Below the pieces are notes generated by a model. That model was not told the DNA's origin. It did not search any database and saw only the letters and a program-made list of their open reading frames with translations. Below are positions 34,537 through 42,471 of a stretch of DNA of 45,113 nt, piece by piece. Location: assembly GCF_024834045.1 (NCBI RefSeq), contig NZ_JANUXW010000013.1, forward strand, positions 1 through 45,113, written 5' to 3'. Source of the DNA: Neisseria montereyensis. GTDB lineage: Bacteria > Pseudomonadota > Gammaproteobacteria > Burkholderiales > Neisseriaceae. Each line of letters begins with the position of its first letter. The first letter of the stretch is position 1. Position numbers and translations under genes: made by a program.

Positions 34537-35202
34537 TTAACGTACAGGTGTCCAAGCGCCGTTTTCAATACCGGCTACCAAATTATTCACGGCTTCACGG
34601 ATGGCTAAATCCAATACTTTGCCGTTTAAAGTTGCGTCGTAACCGGAAGTACCGCCAAAGCCGATAATTTCACGGTTTGATAATGAGTATTCACCGGCTC
34701 CTTGAACCGAATATACGATTTCGGAAGTACGCACATTCACCACGTTCAAAGCCACTTTGGCATAGGCGATTTGCGATTTACCACGGCCTAAAATACCGAA
34801 GAGCTGATGATCGCCGACATCTTTACGGCCGAATTCGGTTACATCGCCGGTAATCACAAAATCAGCCCCTTTTAATGCCTGACCACGACCACTAATATTG
34901 GCTTCTTGTTTCAAAGCGCTCAATTCGGTGCGGTTCAATACATTAAAGCGGTTGGTTTGCTGCAAATGCGTTACCAAAATGGTTTTAGCCTGGCTACCCA
35001 AACGGTCTTGGCCGTCTGAAAACACACCTCTTTGGAAGCTGGAACGGTTATCGAAATTGCCCACCGAAATAGGCGCACGAACACCGTGATATTGCGTGTT
35101 GTAAGAAGCGACTTTCGCCACTTCGACCACATGAGAAGATTCGGTTGCACAACCGGCAGCCGACAAAGCCACGGCAATGGCTAAGAAAATTTTTTGATTC
35201 AT
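34537..35202 (-). CDS. CsgG-family outer-membrane lipoprotein
   Basis: This is a 221-residue lipoprotein with signal MNQKIFLAIAVALSAAGC and a CsgG/HfaB domain: VASYNTQYHGVRAPISVGNFDNRS, RFNVLNRTELSALKQEANISG, ADFVITGDVTEFGRKD and the repeated-strand end. CsgG proteins form secretion pores, or assemble as periplasmic rings in relatives. It is the first gene of the operon with DUF4810 and GNA1162. Start at 35202; the extra N-terminal residues in the open frame do not fit a signal peptide. Confidence 0.88.
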   Translation of the reverse strand: MNQKIFLAIAVALSAAGCATESSHVVEVAKVASYNTQYHGVRAPISVGNFDNRSSFQRGVFSDGQDRLGSQAKTILVTHLQQTNRFNVLNRTELSALKQEANISGRGQALKGADFVITGDVTEFGRKDVGDHQLFGILGRGKSQIAYAKVALNVVNVRTSEIVYSVQGAGEYSLSNREIIGFGGTSGYDATLNGKVLDLAIREAVNNLVAGIENGAWTPVR

Positions 35203-35469
35203 AAAAATACTACTTTCTACAAAACGTAAGAAATAACAAAACGATATCAACCCGTTGTATAAGCCGCGTTTATATCGCCAATTTACAGCAATCTAAAATT
35301 GATTACTCAGGTTAAAACTTATCAATATTTAATTTTATATTTCGTAAATTAACATTTATATCATACGTTTATAAAGAGAACAACAGAATTTTTTACTTTA
35401 CATCAATAATTAGTTTTATAAAAAATTATCTTTATAAAATATAATGTTAAGTATAAATATTCCATATAA

Positions 35470-35500
35470 AAAGGCCGTCTGAAACCTTTCAGACGGCCTT
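35470..35500 (-). terminator. Inverted DUS terminator after gapA
   Basis: AAGGCCGTCTGAAA and TTTCAGACGGCCTT form a stem just past the gapA stop, with TTTTTATATGG following on the minus strand. The remaining AT-rich DNA (35203-35469) holds the promoter region of the CsgG operon and no gene that I can find. Confidence 0.75.
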
Positions 35501-35517
35501 TATTATTCTGTAAAAGA

Positions 35518-36525
35518 TTATTTTTTAATCAATTTACCAAAATGAGCCAATACGCGTATCAACTGGCAAACATAAGACATTTCATTATCATACCAAGTAA
35601 CTGTTTTCACCAATTGTTTATCGCCTACTGTCATCACTTTTGTTTGCGTGGCATCAAACATAGAACCGGCTTCAAGGCCGATTACATCGGAAGACACAAT
35701 CGGATCTTCGTTATAAGCATAAATTTCATTGGCTGCTTCTTTCATAGTCGCATTGATTTCTTCAGCCGTTACGGAACGTTCCAATACAGAAAACAATTCT
35801 GCTAAAGAACCGGTAGCTACCGGCACACGTTGCGCCGCACCATCTAATTTACCCTTCAGTTCGGGAATCACCAAACCTATGGTTTTTGCCGCACCGGTCG
35901 TATTCGGAACAATATTTTCTGCGGCCGCACGGGCGCGGCGGAAATCACCTTTGCGATGTGGTGCATCAAGCGTATTCTGATCGCCGGTATATGCGTGAAT
36001 AGTTGTCATTAACCCTTCGACAATACCAAATTTTTTATGCAAAACATCAACCATCAATGCCAATGCATTAGTGGTACAGGAAGCGGCGGAAATCACCGTT
36101 TCACTACCATCTAAAGTATTTTCGTTCACACCGTAAACAATGGTTTTGATATCGCCGCCGGGCGCGGAAAGAATCACTTTTTTAGCACCGGCCTGAATGT
36201 GTTTTTCGGCTTTTTCTTTTTTATTAAAGAATCCGGTACATTCCAGCACTACATCAACACCCAACTCAGCCCAGGGCAGATTTTCAGGATTCGGTTCGGA
36301 AAGCACTTTTACTTCTTTACCGTTTATCACCATAGCATTATCTTTTAATACCGCTTCCCCCTGAAAACGGCCCTGCATGGTGTCGTATTTAAACAGGTGC
36401 AACAGCATATCGGCAGGTGTTAAATCATTCACGGCCACAACTTCAAAATCTTTGTGATCAATCATTTTGCGCAAAACCAAGCGACCGATACGGCCGAAAC
36501 CGTTGATAGCAACTTTAATGCTCAT
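35518..36525 (-). CDS. gapA: Glyceraldehyde-3-phosphate dehydrogenase, type I
   Basis: This 335-residue enzyme has [13 protein letters not shown] (NAD site), [11 protein letters not shown] with Asp34 in the position favouring NAD over NADP, the catalytic Cys150 in [13 protein letters not shown], and the His in [19 protein letters not shown]-terminal [15 protein letters not shown] completes the family pattern. It serves glycolysis or gluconeogenesis. Neisseriae can carry two gap genes; the Asp34 suggests the NAD type. Divergent from lpxC. Confidence 0.96.
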   Translation of the reverse strand: MSIKVAINGFGRIGRLVLRKMIDHKDFEVVAVNDLTPADMLLHLFKYDTMQGRFQGEAVLKDNAMVINGKEVKVLSEPNPENLPWAELGVDVVLECTGFFNKKEKAEKHIQAGAKKVILSAPGGDIKTIVYGVNENTLDGSETVISAASCTTNALALMVDVLHKKFGIVEGLMTTIHAYTGDQNTLDAPHRKGDFRRARAAAENIVPNTTGAAKTIGLVIPELKGKLDGAAQRVPVATGSLAELFSVLERSVTAEEINATMKEAANEIYAYNEDPIVSSDVIGLEAGSMFDATQTKVMTVGDKQLVKTVTWYDNEMSYVCQLIRVLAHFGKLIKK

Positions 36526-36725
36526 TTATTTGCTCCTTATTGTAAAATTTTTAAATCAATGTACCCTTTGTATCATGAAATAAAATTACTTCCTAGTGTT
36601 ATTTTTATAAAAATACATAAAATGTGATTCAAGTTAAGTAAATAAATTATCTAAACTATTGAAAATAAGCTATTTAATATAATTTAAAATATAACCGGAT
36701 AATGATAATGAGCCGTTGTTATTTT

Positions 36726-36868
36726 TGTGGATAACCCTATTTTAAATATTAAAAACAATATTCTATTTTAAAAAAAGATTGTGAGCAGGTATTTTTAAAT
36801 AATACCGTAACTAACGAATAAAAACTGAAATAAAATTTCATTGTATGGATAAAATTCACTTATCCACA
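36726..36868. promoter_or_regulatory. Facing pair of perfect DnaA boxes between gapA and lpxC
   Basis: TGTGGATAA (36726-36734) and TTATCCACA (36860-36868) are exact DnaA boxes in opposite orientation, again 134 bp start to start, with a one-mismatch box TATGGATAA at 36844-36852. The whole 36526-37012 gap is AT-rich and holds the gapA and lpxC promoters but no gene. Confidence 0.4.
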
Positions 36869-37012
36869 TTTTTTACACCAAGATATCCAAAAGCTAAAAT
36901 AGCCGATAGACAAGGTTTTTATCTTGTAATAAGTAAATACTATTAAAAATATTATGTTGTTGGTTCTATTTTATCGTATTATCAAAACAAGCAAGAAACT
37001 AAGGACAACAAT

Positions 37013-37930
37013 ATGCTGCAAAGAACACTGGCAAAATCCATTCATGTTACCGGTGTCGGCCTCCATTCCGGCGAACGTGTCGCGCTTACCCTGCATCCGG
37101 CAGCGGAAAACAGCGGCGTTTCCTTCCGCCGTACCGATTTAACAGGGGAACAAAGCGAAGTGATTCCGTTAACGCCTTATCTGATTAACGATACCCGCTT
37201 ATCGTCAACCATCGTTACCGAAAACGGCGTCCGTGTCGGCACCATCGAACATATTATGTCTGCATTGGCTGCTTATGGTGTGGATAATGTATTAATCGAA
37301 TTAAACGCACCCGAAATCCCGATTATGGACGGCTCAAGCCTGCCGTTTATTTATCTGCTGCAAGATGCCGGTATTGTTGATCAGAAAGCGCAAAAACGCT
37401 TTTTGAAAGTTTTAAAAACAATAGAAATCAAAGAACCCGGAAAATGGGTACGCTTCACGCCCTATAATGGCTTTAAAGTAACCCTAACCATTGAATTCGA
37501 CCATCCCGTATTCAACCGCAGCAATCCGACTTTTGAAATTGATTTTGCCGGTAAATCCTATGTCGACGAAATCGCCCGCGCCCGTACGTTTGGTTTTATG
37601 CAGGAAGTCGAGCTGATGCGCTCCCACAATCTCGGCTTGGGCGGCAATCTTTCCAATGCCATTGTGATTGATGATACCGATGTTTTAAACCCTGAAGGTT
37701 TGCGCTATCCGGATGAATTTGTGCGCCATAAAATCTTAGATGCTATTGGCGATTTATATATTTTAGGTCATCCGATTATCGGCGCTTTTGAAGGCTATAA
37801 ATCCGGCCATGCCATTAACAATGCTTTATTGCGCGCTATTTTAGCCGATGAAACCGCTTATGAATGGGTCGAATTCCCCAACGATAAAGACTTGCCGGCT
37901 GCATTCCACGGTTTGCCTAATGTCGCCTGA
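37013..37930 (+). CDS. lpxC: UDP-3-O-acyl-N-acetylglucosamine deacetylase
   Basis: This 305-residue protein covers both LpxC domains. It has TGVGLHSGERVALTLHPA, TIEHIMSALAAYGVDN (zinc His), DGSSLPF, and FVRHKILDAIGDLYILGHPIIGAF (HKxxD zinc site) with GHAINNALLRA. It performs the committed step of lipid A synthesis in the cytosol. ATG follows CTAAGGACAACAAT. In meningococci lpxC is next to pilE, which is not here. Confidence 0.97.
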   Translation: MLQRTLAKSIHVTGVGLHSGERVALTLHPAAENSGVSFRRTDLTGEQSEVIPLTPYLINDTRLSSTIVTENGVRVGTIEHIMSALAAYGVDNVLIELNAPEIPIMDGSSLPFIYLLQDAGIVDQKAQKRFLKVLKTIEIKEPGKWVRFTPYNGFKVTLTIEFDHPVFNRSNPTFEIDFAGKSYVDEIARARTFGFMQEVELMRSHNLGLGGNLSNAIVIDDTDVLNPEGLRYPDEFVRHKILDAIGDLYILGHPIIGAFEGYKSGHAINNALLRAILADETAYEWVEFPNDKDLPAAFHGLPNVA

Positions 37931-37949
37931 TAATCAAACCTAAATAAAA

Positions 37950-37982
37950 AAGCCGTCTGAAAACCTTTCAGACGGCTTTTTT
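37950..37982 (+). terminator. Inverted DUS terminator after lpxC
   Basis: AGCCGTCTGAAA and TTTCAGACGGCT form a stem with a T-run (TTTTTTCTATT) 20 nt past the lpxC stop. Confidence 0.8.
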
Positions 37983-38060
37983 CTATTCAATATAAATCGG
38001 GCTTTTATAAAAAATAAAAAAGCATGGAACTTTATTTCAACAGGATTGCTCCATTTTAAT

Positions 38061-38077
38061 ACTTATTTTAAATAAGT
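38061..38077. promoter_or_regulatory. Palindrome upstream of the epsilon/zeta operon
   Basis: ACTTATT and AATAAGT flank TTA in a perfect inverted repeat about 170 nt upstream of the antitoxin start. The rest of 37983-38245 is AT-rich with no gene. A role as operator is speculative. Confidence 0.25.
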
Positions 38078-38245
38078 AGATAAATATTATAACCATAAAC
38101 AATGATTTTTCTTTATAAATCATAATAATATAAAAGTAATATTATTTCTTAACCAAAACGAGCTCTGCTATTTTGCAGGCCGTTTTTATACTTTATTACA
38201 CAAAAACATTTTTGCATTTTAAATTATTTGCACCGGAGTATGGCA

Positions 38246-38482
38246 ATGTTAAAACCGTTTGAATATGAAGTCGCCATTGAAATTTTAGGGCAAAGCCAAC
38301 AAACCTTGGTGAATGAGATTTTTAACGAATCCGAAAAAGACCAACCAAACGAGAAATATTTAAAATTTTTAGAAGCAAAACAAAAATTGGTTGATGATTT
38401 AATGGATGAATTAGATCTTGATGATGAATATATTATTAAACGTTTATTGGATAAAGACGACGTGATAAGGGAATTATTATGA
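38246..38482 (+). CDS. Epsilon-type antitoxin of the epsilon/zeta module
   Basis: This 78-residue acidic protein is MLKPFEYEVAIEILGQSQQ with a C-terminal DDEYIIKRLLDKDDVIRELL. It overlaps the zeta toxin start by four bases (ATGA), the usual antitoxin-first arrangement. GGAG lies seven bases before the ATG at 38246, which also aligns with the starts of the two orphan paralogues; earlier in-frame starts (38228, 38240) lack this. It should bind the toxin and block its nucleotide pocket. Related to the ng_epsilon antitoxin described in Neisseria gonorrhoeae. Confidence 0.85.
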   Translation: MLKPFEYEVAIEILGQSQQTLVNEIFNESEKDQPNEKYLKFLEAKQKLVDDLMDELDLDDEYIIKRLLDKDDVIRELL

Positions 38483-39306
38483 CTTCACAACCTCAATATA
38501 AACCATTATCTGATAATCAGAGCAAAACCATTGTTGAAAGATTTTATCAACACCGTATCGATAAAGCATCACAGCATAATAAACCGATTGCCATTTTGGT
38601 TTCCGGCCAACCCGGTGCCGGAAAAACCCAAATAGCGGTTCAAATTAAAAAAGAGCTGCGCAAAAGCGGTGGTTATATTCATGTTGATGCCGACCGTATG
38701 CGGGAAAAACTGCCTAAAGGCAAAAATAAATTTCCATCTGAAGTTACTCAGGCAGATGCCGGAAAATTGGTGGCTTTATTGCGAAATCAAGTGATTGCCA
38801 ACCATTACAATTTTGTTGAAGAAGGCACATTCAGAAACCCCGATCAAGTGGGCGCTTTTGTGGATAAATTGAAAGCAAAAGGCTATCAAGTAGAAATGAT
38901 GATAGTTGCCGTTCATTTTGAACAAAGTATTTTAGGCATCTATCAACGCTATGAACTGCAAGTAAACGCCCATGCCCATTCGCCGAGATTGGTTCCGGAT
39001 GATTATCACCGTTTAGCCTTTAACGGCTTTACCGAAACCGTTAAAAACCAAGCAAAACAATTTGACCGTATCAGAGTGGTAACACGGGCAGGCCAAATTC
39101 TTTTTGATTCATTATCACCGGAAGAAAAAAGAACGCCTTATGAAGCTTTGATTCAAGGTCGGGAAATGGATGAGCAGGCCATTTTAGAATTGAAAAACGG
39201 CTGGGAAAATATATTAAATTCGGCTCAAAACAGAAACGCCGATAAAGATTATCTTGCCAAGATTATGAAAAATTTAGATAGGGTTAAGCAATTGCTAAAC
39301 CATTAA
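38479..39306 (+). CDS. Zeta toxin, UDP-sugar kinase
   Basis: This 275-residue zeta/PezT-family protein has Walker A VSGQPGAGKT (41-50), Asp70 and Arg73 in VDADRMREKLP, and EEGTFRNPD (114-122) with the conserved Glu/Thr/Arg. The kinase core looks intact, so the toxin is probably active. Zeta toxins phosphorylate UDP-N-acetylglucosamine and other UDP-sugars, starving peptidoglycan synthesis. The gonococcal ng_zeta1 is plasmid-borne; this copy is flanked by lpxC and a PhnA-like gene on an apparent chromosome. It is translationally coupled to the antitoxin. Confidence 0.88.
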   Translation: MTSQPQYKPLSDNQSKTIVERFYQHRIDKASQHNKPIAILVSGQPGAGKTQIAVQIKKELRKSGGYIHVDADRMREKLPKGKNKFPSEVTQADAGKLVALLRNQVIANHYNFVEEGTFRNPDQVGAFVDKLKAKGYQVEMMIVAVHFEQSILGIYQRYELQVNAHAHSPRLVPDDYHRLAFNGFTETVKNQAKQFDRIRVVTRAGQILFDSLSPEEKRTPYEALIQGREMDEQAILELKNGWENILNSAQNRNADKDYLAKIMKNLDRVKQLLNH

Positions 39307-39326
39307 TTTATTATAATCATATAATT

Positions 39327-39360
39327 AAAGGCCGCCTGAAACCTTTCAGACGGCCTTTTT
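39327..39360 (+). terminator. DUS-like terminator after the zeta toxin
   Basis: AAAGGCCGCCTGAAA and TTTCAGACGGCCTTT pair, followed by TTTATTC. The left arm carries GCCGCCTGAA, a one-base DUS variant, and the right arm is canonical. Confidence 0.75.
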
Positions 39361-39376
39361 TATTCAAGCATAGCAA

Positions 39377-39709
39377 TCAGGCTTTTTTCACAAATTCCGA
39401 TTTCAGATTCATTGAGCTGCCATCAATACGGCAGGCAATATCATGATCACCTTCCTGCAAACGGATACCTTTCACTTTAGTACCCTGTTTAATCACCATC
39501 GAGCTGCCTTTCACCTTTAAATCTTTAATCAAAACCACCGTATCACCATCGGCCAGCGGCGTACCATTGGCATCTTTTACCGACAAAACGTCTTCGCTAT
39601 CGGCCGCTTCGCCTTCCTGCCATTCATAAGCACATTCGGGGCAGACAAGCTGGATGCCGTCGTGATAAGTGAATTCCGAGCTACACTGCGGGCAGGCGGG
39701 AAAAGTCAT
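39377..39709 (-). CDS. PhnA/YjdM-family zinc-ribbon protein
   Basis: This protein of 110 residues has an N-terminal zinc ribbon ([16 protein letters not shown] followed by [10 protein letters not shown], so CxxC...CxxC) and then the PhnA domain ([45 protein letters not shown]). The family is named for alkylphosphonate genes but is mostly not involved in that; the role is unknown. The start at 39709 has AAGGA upstream; the frame continues upstream without a better start. Confidence 0.88.
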   Translation of the reverse strand: MTFPACPQCSSEFTYHDGIQLVCPECAYEWQEGEAADSEDVLSVKDANGTPLADGDTVVLIKDLKVKGSSMVIKQGTKVKGIRLQEGDHDIACRIDGSSMNLKSEFVKKA

Positions 39710-39819
39710 ATTGTGTTCCTTAAATATCATTATTTTAAAAACGGCATTATAAGCGATAACACTTATTGGCACTTGGCTATTTTATGATAGTATTTTTGGA
39801 TGATGATTTTTAATTTTAT

Positions 39820-40749
39820 ATGGGTAGAGTTATGGCAGATAAAAACGAATTAGAAAAACCTTTTAAAGATCAATTTATAGTTAGGGGATTTTTTTATAAA
39901 AATTCAAGCGGGGTTAAATTTAGAAGATATTTAGAGATAATAAGAAAAGAATTTTATGAAGAATTTTATGACGAAAAAAATGATAAGTTTAAAGATGATT
40001 TTAAAAAAGAAGATAATGATTTAAATGTGATTATGATGAATCCGGGAGGGGGTAGGCCTAAAGATAAAGATATAGACAAAGATAAAGATAAATATAAAGA
40101 TAGAAGTAATGAATTACCAGAACCAAAAGAAATGGAGTTTGTAACGGCAATTCCTGACGATACTCAATATCAAATAATGAGAGTCATGAATCAATGTGAA
40201 CCTAAATTAAACTATGCTAAAGTTATTAATCTATCTGATTTTATGAATTCTAAGAGTACCGATTTTATTCATTTTTATTTCAATAATTTCTCCAATAATA
40301 ATGAACTTGATAAAATAAAAGAACGTTTAGTAAAAAAATATAAAGAAGATAAAGAATATAAAGAAAAAGTAAAAGAAATCCAACAATATTTGAATAAAAA
40401 TGGTTTGGATAATAAAGAAAATAAAATTTATTCAATATTTTTAGATGACCCAAAAAAATTTTTAAAAGAATATTTAAATCCTGATGAAGTTTTTATTTTA
40501 GCATGGGGTGTTGATGATAAATTATTAGAAATTAGAAAATTAGCATATGAAAGAATCTATGAAGTCTTTGGCAATAAAATTAAAGTTGTTGGATTAGAAA
40601 GCAAGGATAATAAGGATAATTATGCATTTTACCATCCTTTACCACAAAGTAATCCAAAAAGCATAATATTATGGCCATATAAAATAACTGATAAAATAAA
40701 GAAAAAACAATATCTAAAACCAATACCTGAAACCAAAAATAACACATAA
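39820..40749 (+). CDS. DUF1643-like protein, lysine-rich and very AT-rich
   Basis: This 309-residue protein resembles DUF1643. It has VIMMNPGGG near residue 71 for the usual MLNPS, then PDDTQYQIMRVMN for the DDPTxRR helix, YAKVINLSDF for the VVNLF strand, FILAWGVDDKL for CAWG, and VVGLES...FYHPLPQ for LGxTKxGxPRHPLY. Two charged insertions (about 80-94 and 165-205, mostly Lys, Asp, Glu) interrupt it. Codon use is strongly A/T-ended, unlike its neighbours, which suggests acquisition. It lies between the epsilon/zeta module and mnmE. An ATG at 39832 is an alternative start. No function is known for the family; the assignment rests on motif order only. Confidence 0.55.
   Translation: MGRVMADKNELEKPFKDQFIVRGFFYKNSSGVKFRRYLEIIRKEFYEEFYDEKNDKFKDDFKKEDNDLNVIMMNPGGGRPKDKDIDKDKDKYKDRSNELPEPKEMEFVTAIPDDTQYQIMRVMNQCEPKLNYAKVINLSDFMNSKSTDFIHFYFNNFSNNNELDKIKERLVKKYKEDKEYKEKVKEIQQYLNKNGLDNKENKIYSIFLDDPKKFLKEYLNPDEVFILAWGVDDKLLEIRKLAYERIYEVFGNKIKVVGLESKDNKDNYAFYHPLPQSNPKSIILWPYKITDKIKKKQYLKPIPETKNNT
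40060..40105 (+). repeat. Degenerate GATAAA tandem repeat inside the DUF1643-like gene
   Basis: Irregular in-frame runs of GATAAA and close variants encode the KDKDIDKDKDKYKD stretch. The unit is six bases, so expansion or contraction would keep the frame and change only the length of the charged insertion. Confidence 0.6.
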
Positions 40750-40754
40750 CCACA

Positions 40755-40787
40755 AAGGCCGTCTGAACCCTTTTCAGACGGCCTTTT
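40755..40787. terminator. Inverted DUS terminator before mnmE
   Basis: AAAGGCCGTCTGAA and TTCAGACGGCCTTTT pair just after the DUF1643-like gene, with TTTTGC following on the plus strand. It separates that gene from mnmE. Confidence 0.7.
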
Positions 40788-40820
40788 GCTATACTAATAT
40801 TATTTTTTGAGAATATCCTT

Positions 40821-42188
40821 ATGCTTCCGTCTAATCCCACGATTGCCGCTATTGCCACCGCGCCCGGGCGCGGCGGTGTCGGCGTTATCCGTTTATCCGG
40901 TAAAAACCTGCTGCCGTTGGCGCAAGAAATCAGCGGCGGCAAAAGCCCTAAGCCACGTGTTGCCCTTTATACCGATTTTTTTGATTCAGACGGCCAAGCC
41001 ATTGATAACGGCCTGATGCTTTATTTTGCCGCCCCTGCCAGCTTTACCGGTGAAGACGTTATCGAGCTGCAAGGGCATGGCGGGCCGGTGGTGATGGATA
41101 TATTGCTACAACGCTGCCTGCAATTGGGCGCGCGTATGGCCGAGCCGGGTGAATTTACCAAACGCGCTTTTCTCAACAATAAACTGGATTTGGCGCAGGC
41201 GGAAAGTGTGGCCGACCTGATTGATGCTTCCAGCCGTTCTGCCGCCCGTATGGCCGTGCGTTCGTTAAAAGGCGCATTCTCGCAACATATCCACACTTTG
41301 GTCGATGAACTGATTACCCTGCGCATGTTGGTCGAAGCAACATTAGACTTTCCCGAAGAAGACATTGATTTTCTCGAAGCCGCCGATGCCCGCGGCAAAC
41401 TGGCCAATCTGCAAAGCCGTCTGAAAACCGTAATCGACAGTGCCCAACAGGGCGCGATTTTGCGTGAGGGCATGAATGTGGTTTTGGTGGGCGCGCCCAA
41501 TGTCGGCAAATCCAGCCTGCTGAATGCTTTGGCCGGCGATGATATTGCGATTGTTACCGATATTGCCGGCACCACCCGCGATACGGTACGCGAACAAATC
41601 ACGCTCGACGGCGTGCCGGTTCATATTATCGACACCGCGGGCTTGCGCGAAACCGATGATGTTGTCGAAAAAATCGGTATCGAGCGCAGCCAAAAGGCGG
41701 TTAGCGAGGCCGATGTTGCGCTGATTCTGATTGATCCGCGCGAGGGCATTAATGCCAAAACACAGGCAATACTCAACGGCTTGCCGGATGGCCTGAAAAA
41801 AATCGAAATCCACAATAAAAGCGATTTAACCGGCGAAACAGTGCGCCTGATTTCAGACGGCCAATCAACCGAAACCGGCGCCGATACGCTGATTAAACTT
41901 TCTGCCAAAACCGGCGAGGGTTTGGATTTGCTCAAACAGGCATTATTAAAAGAAATCGGCTGGCAGGGCGAAAGCGAAAGCCTGTTTTTAGCCCGTAGCC
42001 GCCACCTTACCGCCCTACACGCGGCAGAAATCGAATTGGAAAATGCCGCGCTATGCGGCAACGACCAAATCGAATTGCTGGCCGAGCATTTGCGTTTGGC
42101 ACAAGCGGCTTGTAGTGAAATTACAGGTGAGTTTACGGCAGATGATTTATTGGGTGTTATCTTTTCCAGATTCTGCATCGGTAAATAA
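40821..42188 (+). CDS. mnmE: tRNA modification GTPase MnmE
   Basis: This 455-residue protein is full length. The N-terminal tetrahydrofolate-binding domain starts IAAIATAPGRGGVGVIRLSG, and the helical domain is interrupted by a G domain with GAPNVGKSSLLNAL (P-loop, about 225-238), DIAGTTRD (G2), DTAGLRE (G3) and NKSD (G4). It ends with the catalytic FCIGK tail. With MnmG it installs 5-carboxymethylaminomethyl groups on U34 of certain tRNAs. Codon usage is normal for the genome, in contrast to the preceding gene. Confidence 0.97.
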   Translation: MLPSNPTIAAIATAPGRGGVGVIRLSGKNLLPLAQEISGGKSPKPRVALYTDFFDSDGQAIDNGLMLYFAAPASFTGEDVIELQGHGGPVVMDILLQRCLQLGARMAEPGEFTKRAFLNNKLDLAQAESVADLIDASSRSAARMAVRSLKGAFSQHIHTLVDELITLRMLVEATLDFPEEDIDFLEAADARGKLANLQSRLKTVIDSAQQGAILREGMNVVLVGAPNVGKSSLLNALAGDDIAIVTDIAGTTRDTVREQITLDGVPVHIIDTAGLRETDDVVEKIGIERSQKAVSEADVALILIDPREGINAKTQAILNGLPDGLKKIEIHNKSDLTGETVRLISDGQSTETGADTLIKLSAKTGEGLDLLKQALLKEIGWQGESESLFLARSRHLTALHAAEIELENAALCGNDQIELLAEHLRLAQAACSEITGEFTADDLLGVIFSRFCIGK

Positions 42189-42203
42189 CAAGCCGTATAA
42201 AAT

Positions 42204-42236
42204 AGGCCGTCTGAAATGAAAGGTTTCAGACGGCCT
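42204..42236 (+). terminator. Inverted DUS terminator after mnmE
   Basis: TAGGCCGTCTGAAA and TTTCAGACGGCCTA flank a short loop about 15 nt past the mnmE stop. No strong T-run follows. The rest of 42237-42471 is AT-rich and holds no gene. Confidence 0.6.
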
Positions 42237-42471
42237 AATTATTTGAAATATAGCAACTTTCCTATTTCCTATTATTTTTAGCGATTTTCCAAGATAAATA
42301 TTCTTAATCACAGTGCTTTATATCAGGCCGCTAACAGCATAAATCCAACGTGATTAGCCTTTATCAAAAACCTATGATGTTTAACTTTAATTGTTGGATA
42401 AAAATAAATAATTCATGCATAATTAAATTTTCTTTGAAAAAATTAAACCAATTTAATAAAAGGTAAAAATA

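Noticed and set aside
41021-41602. Long antisense frames inside mnmE
   Set aside because: They are out-of-phase shadows of a full-length, motif-complete MnmE.
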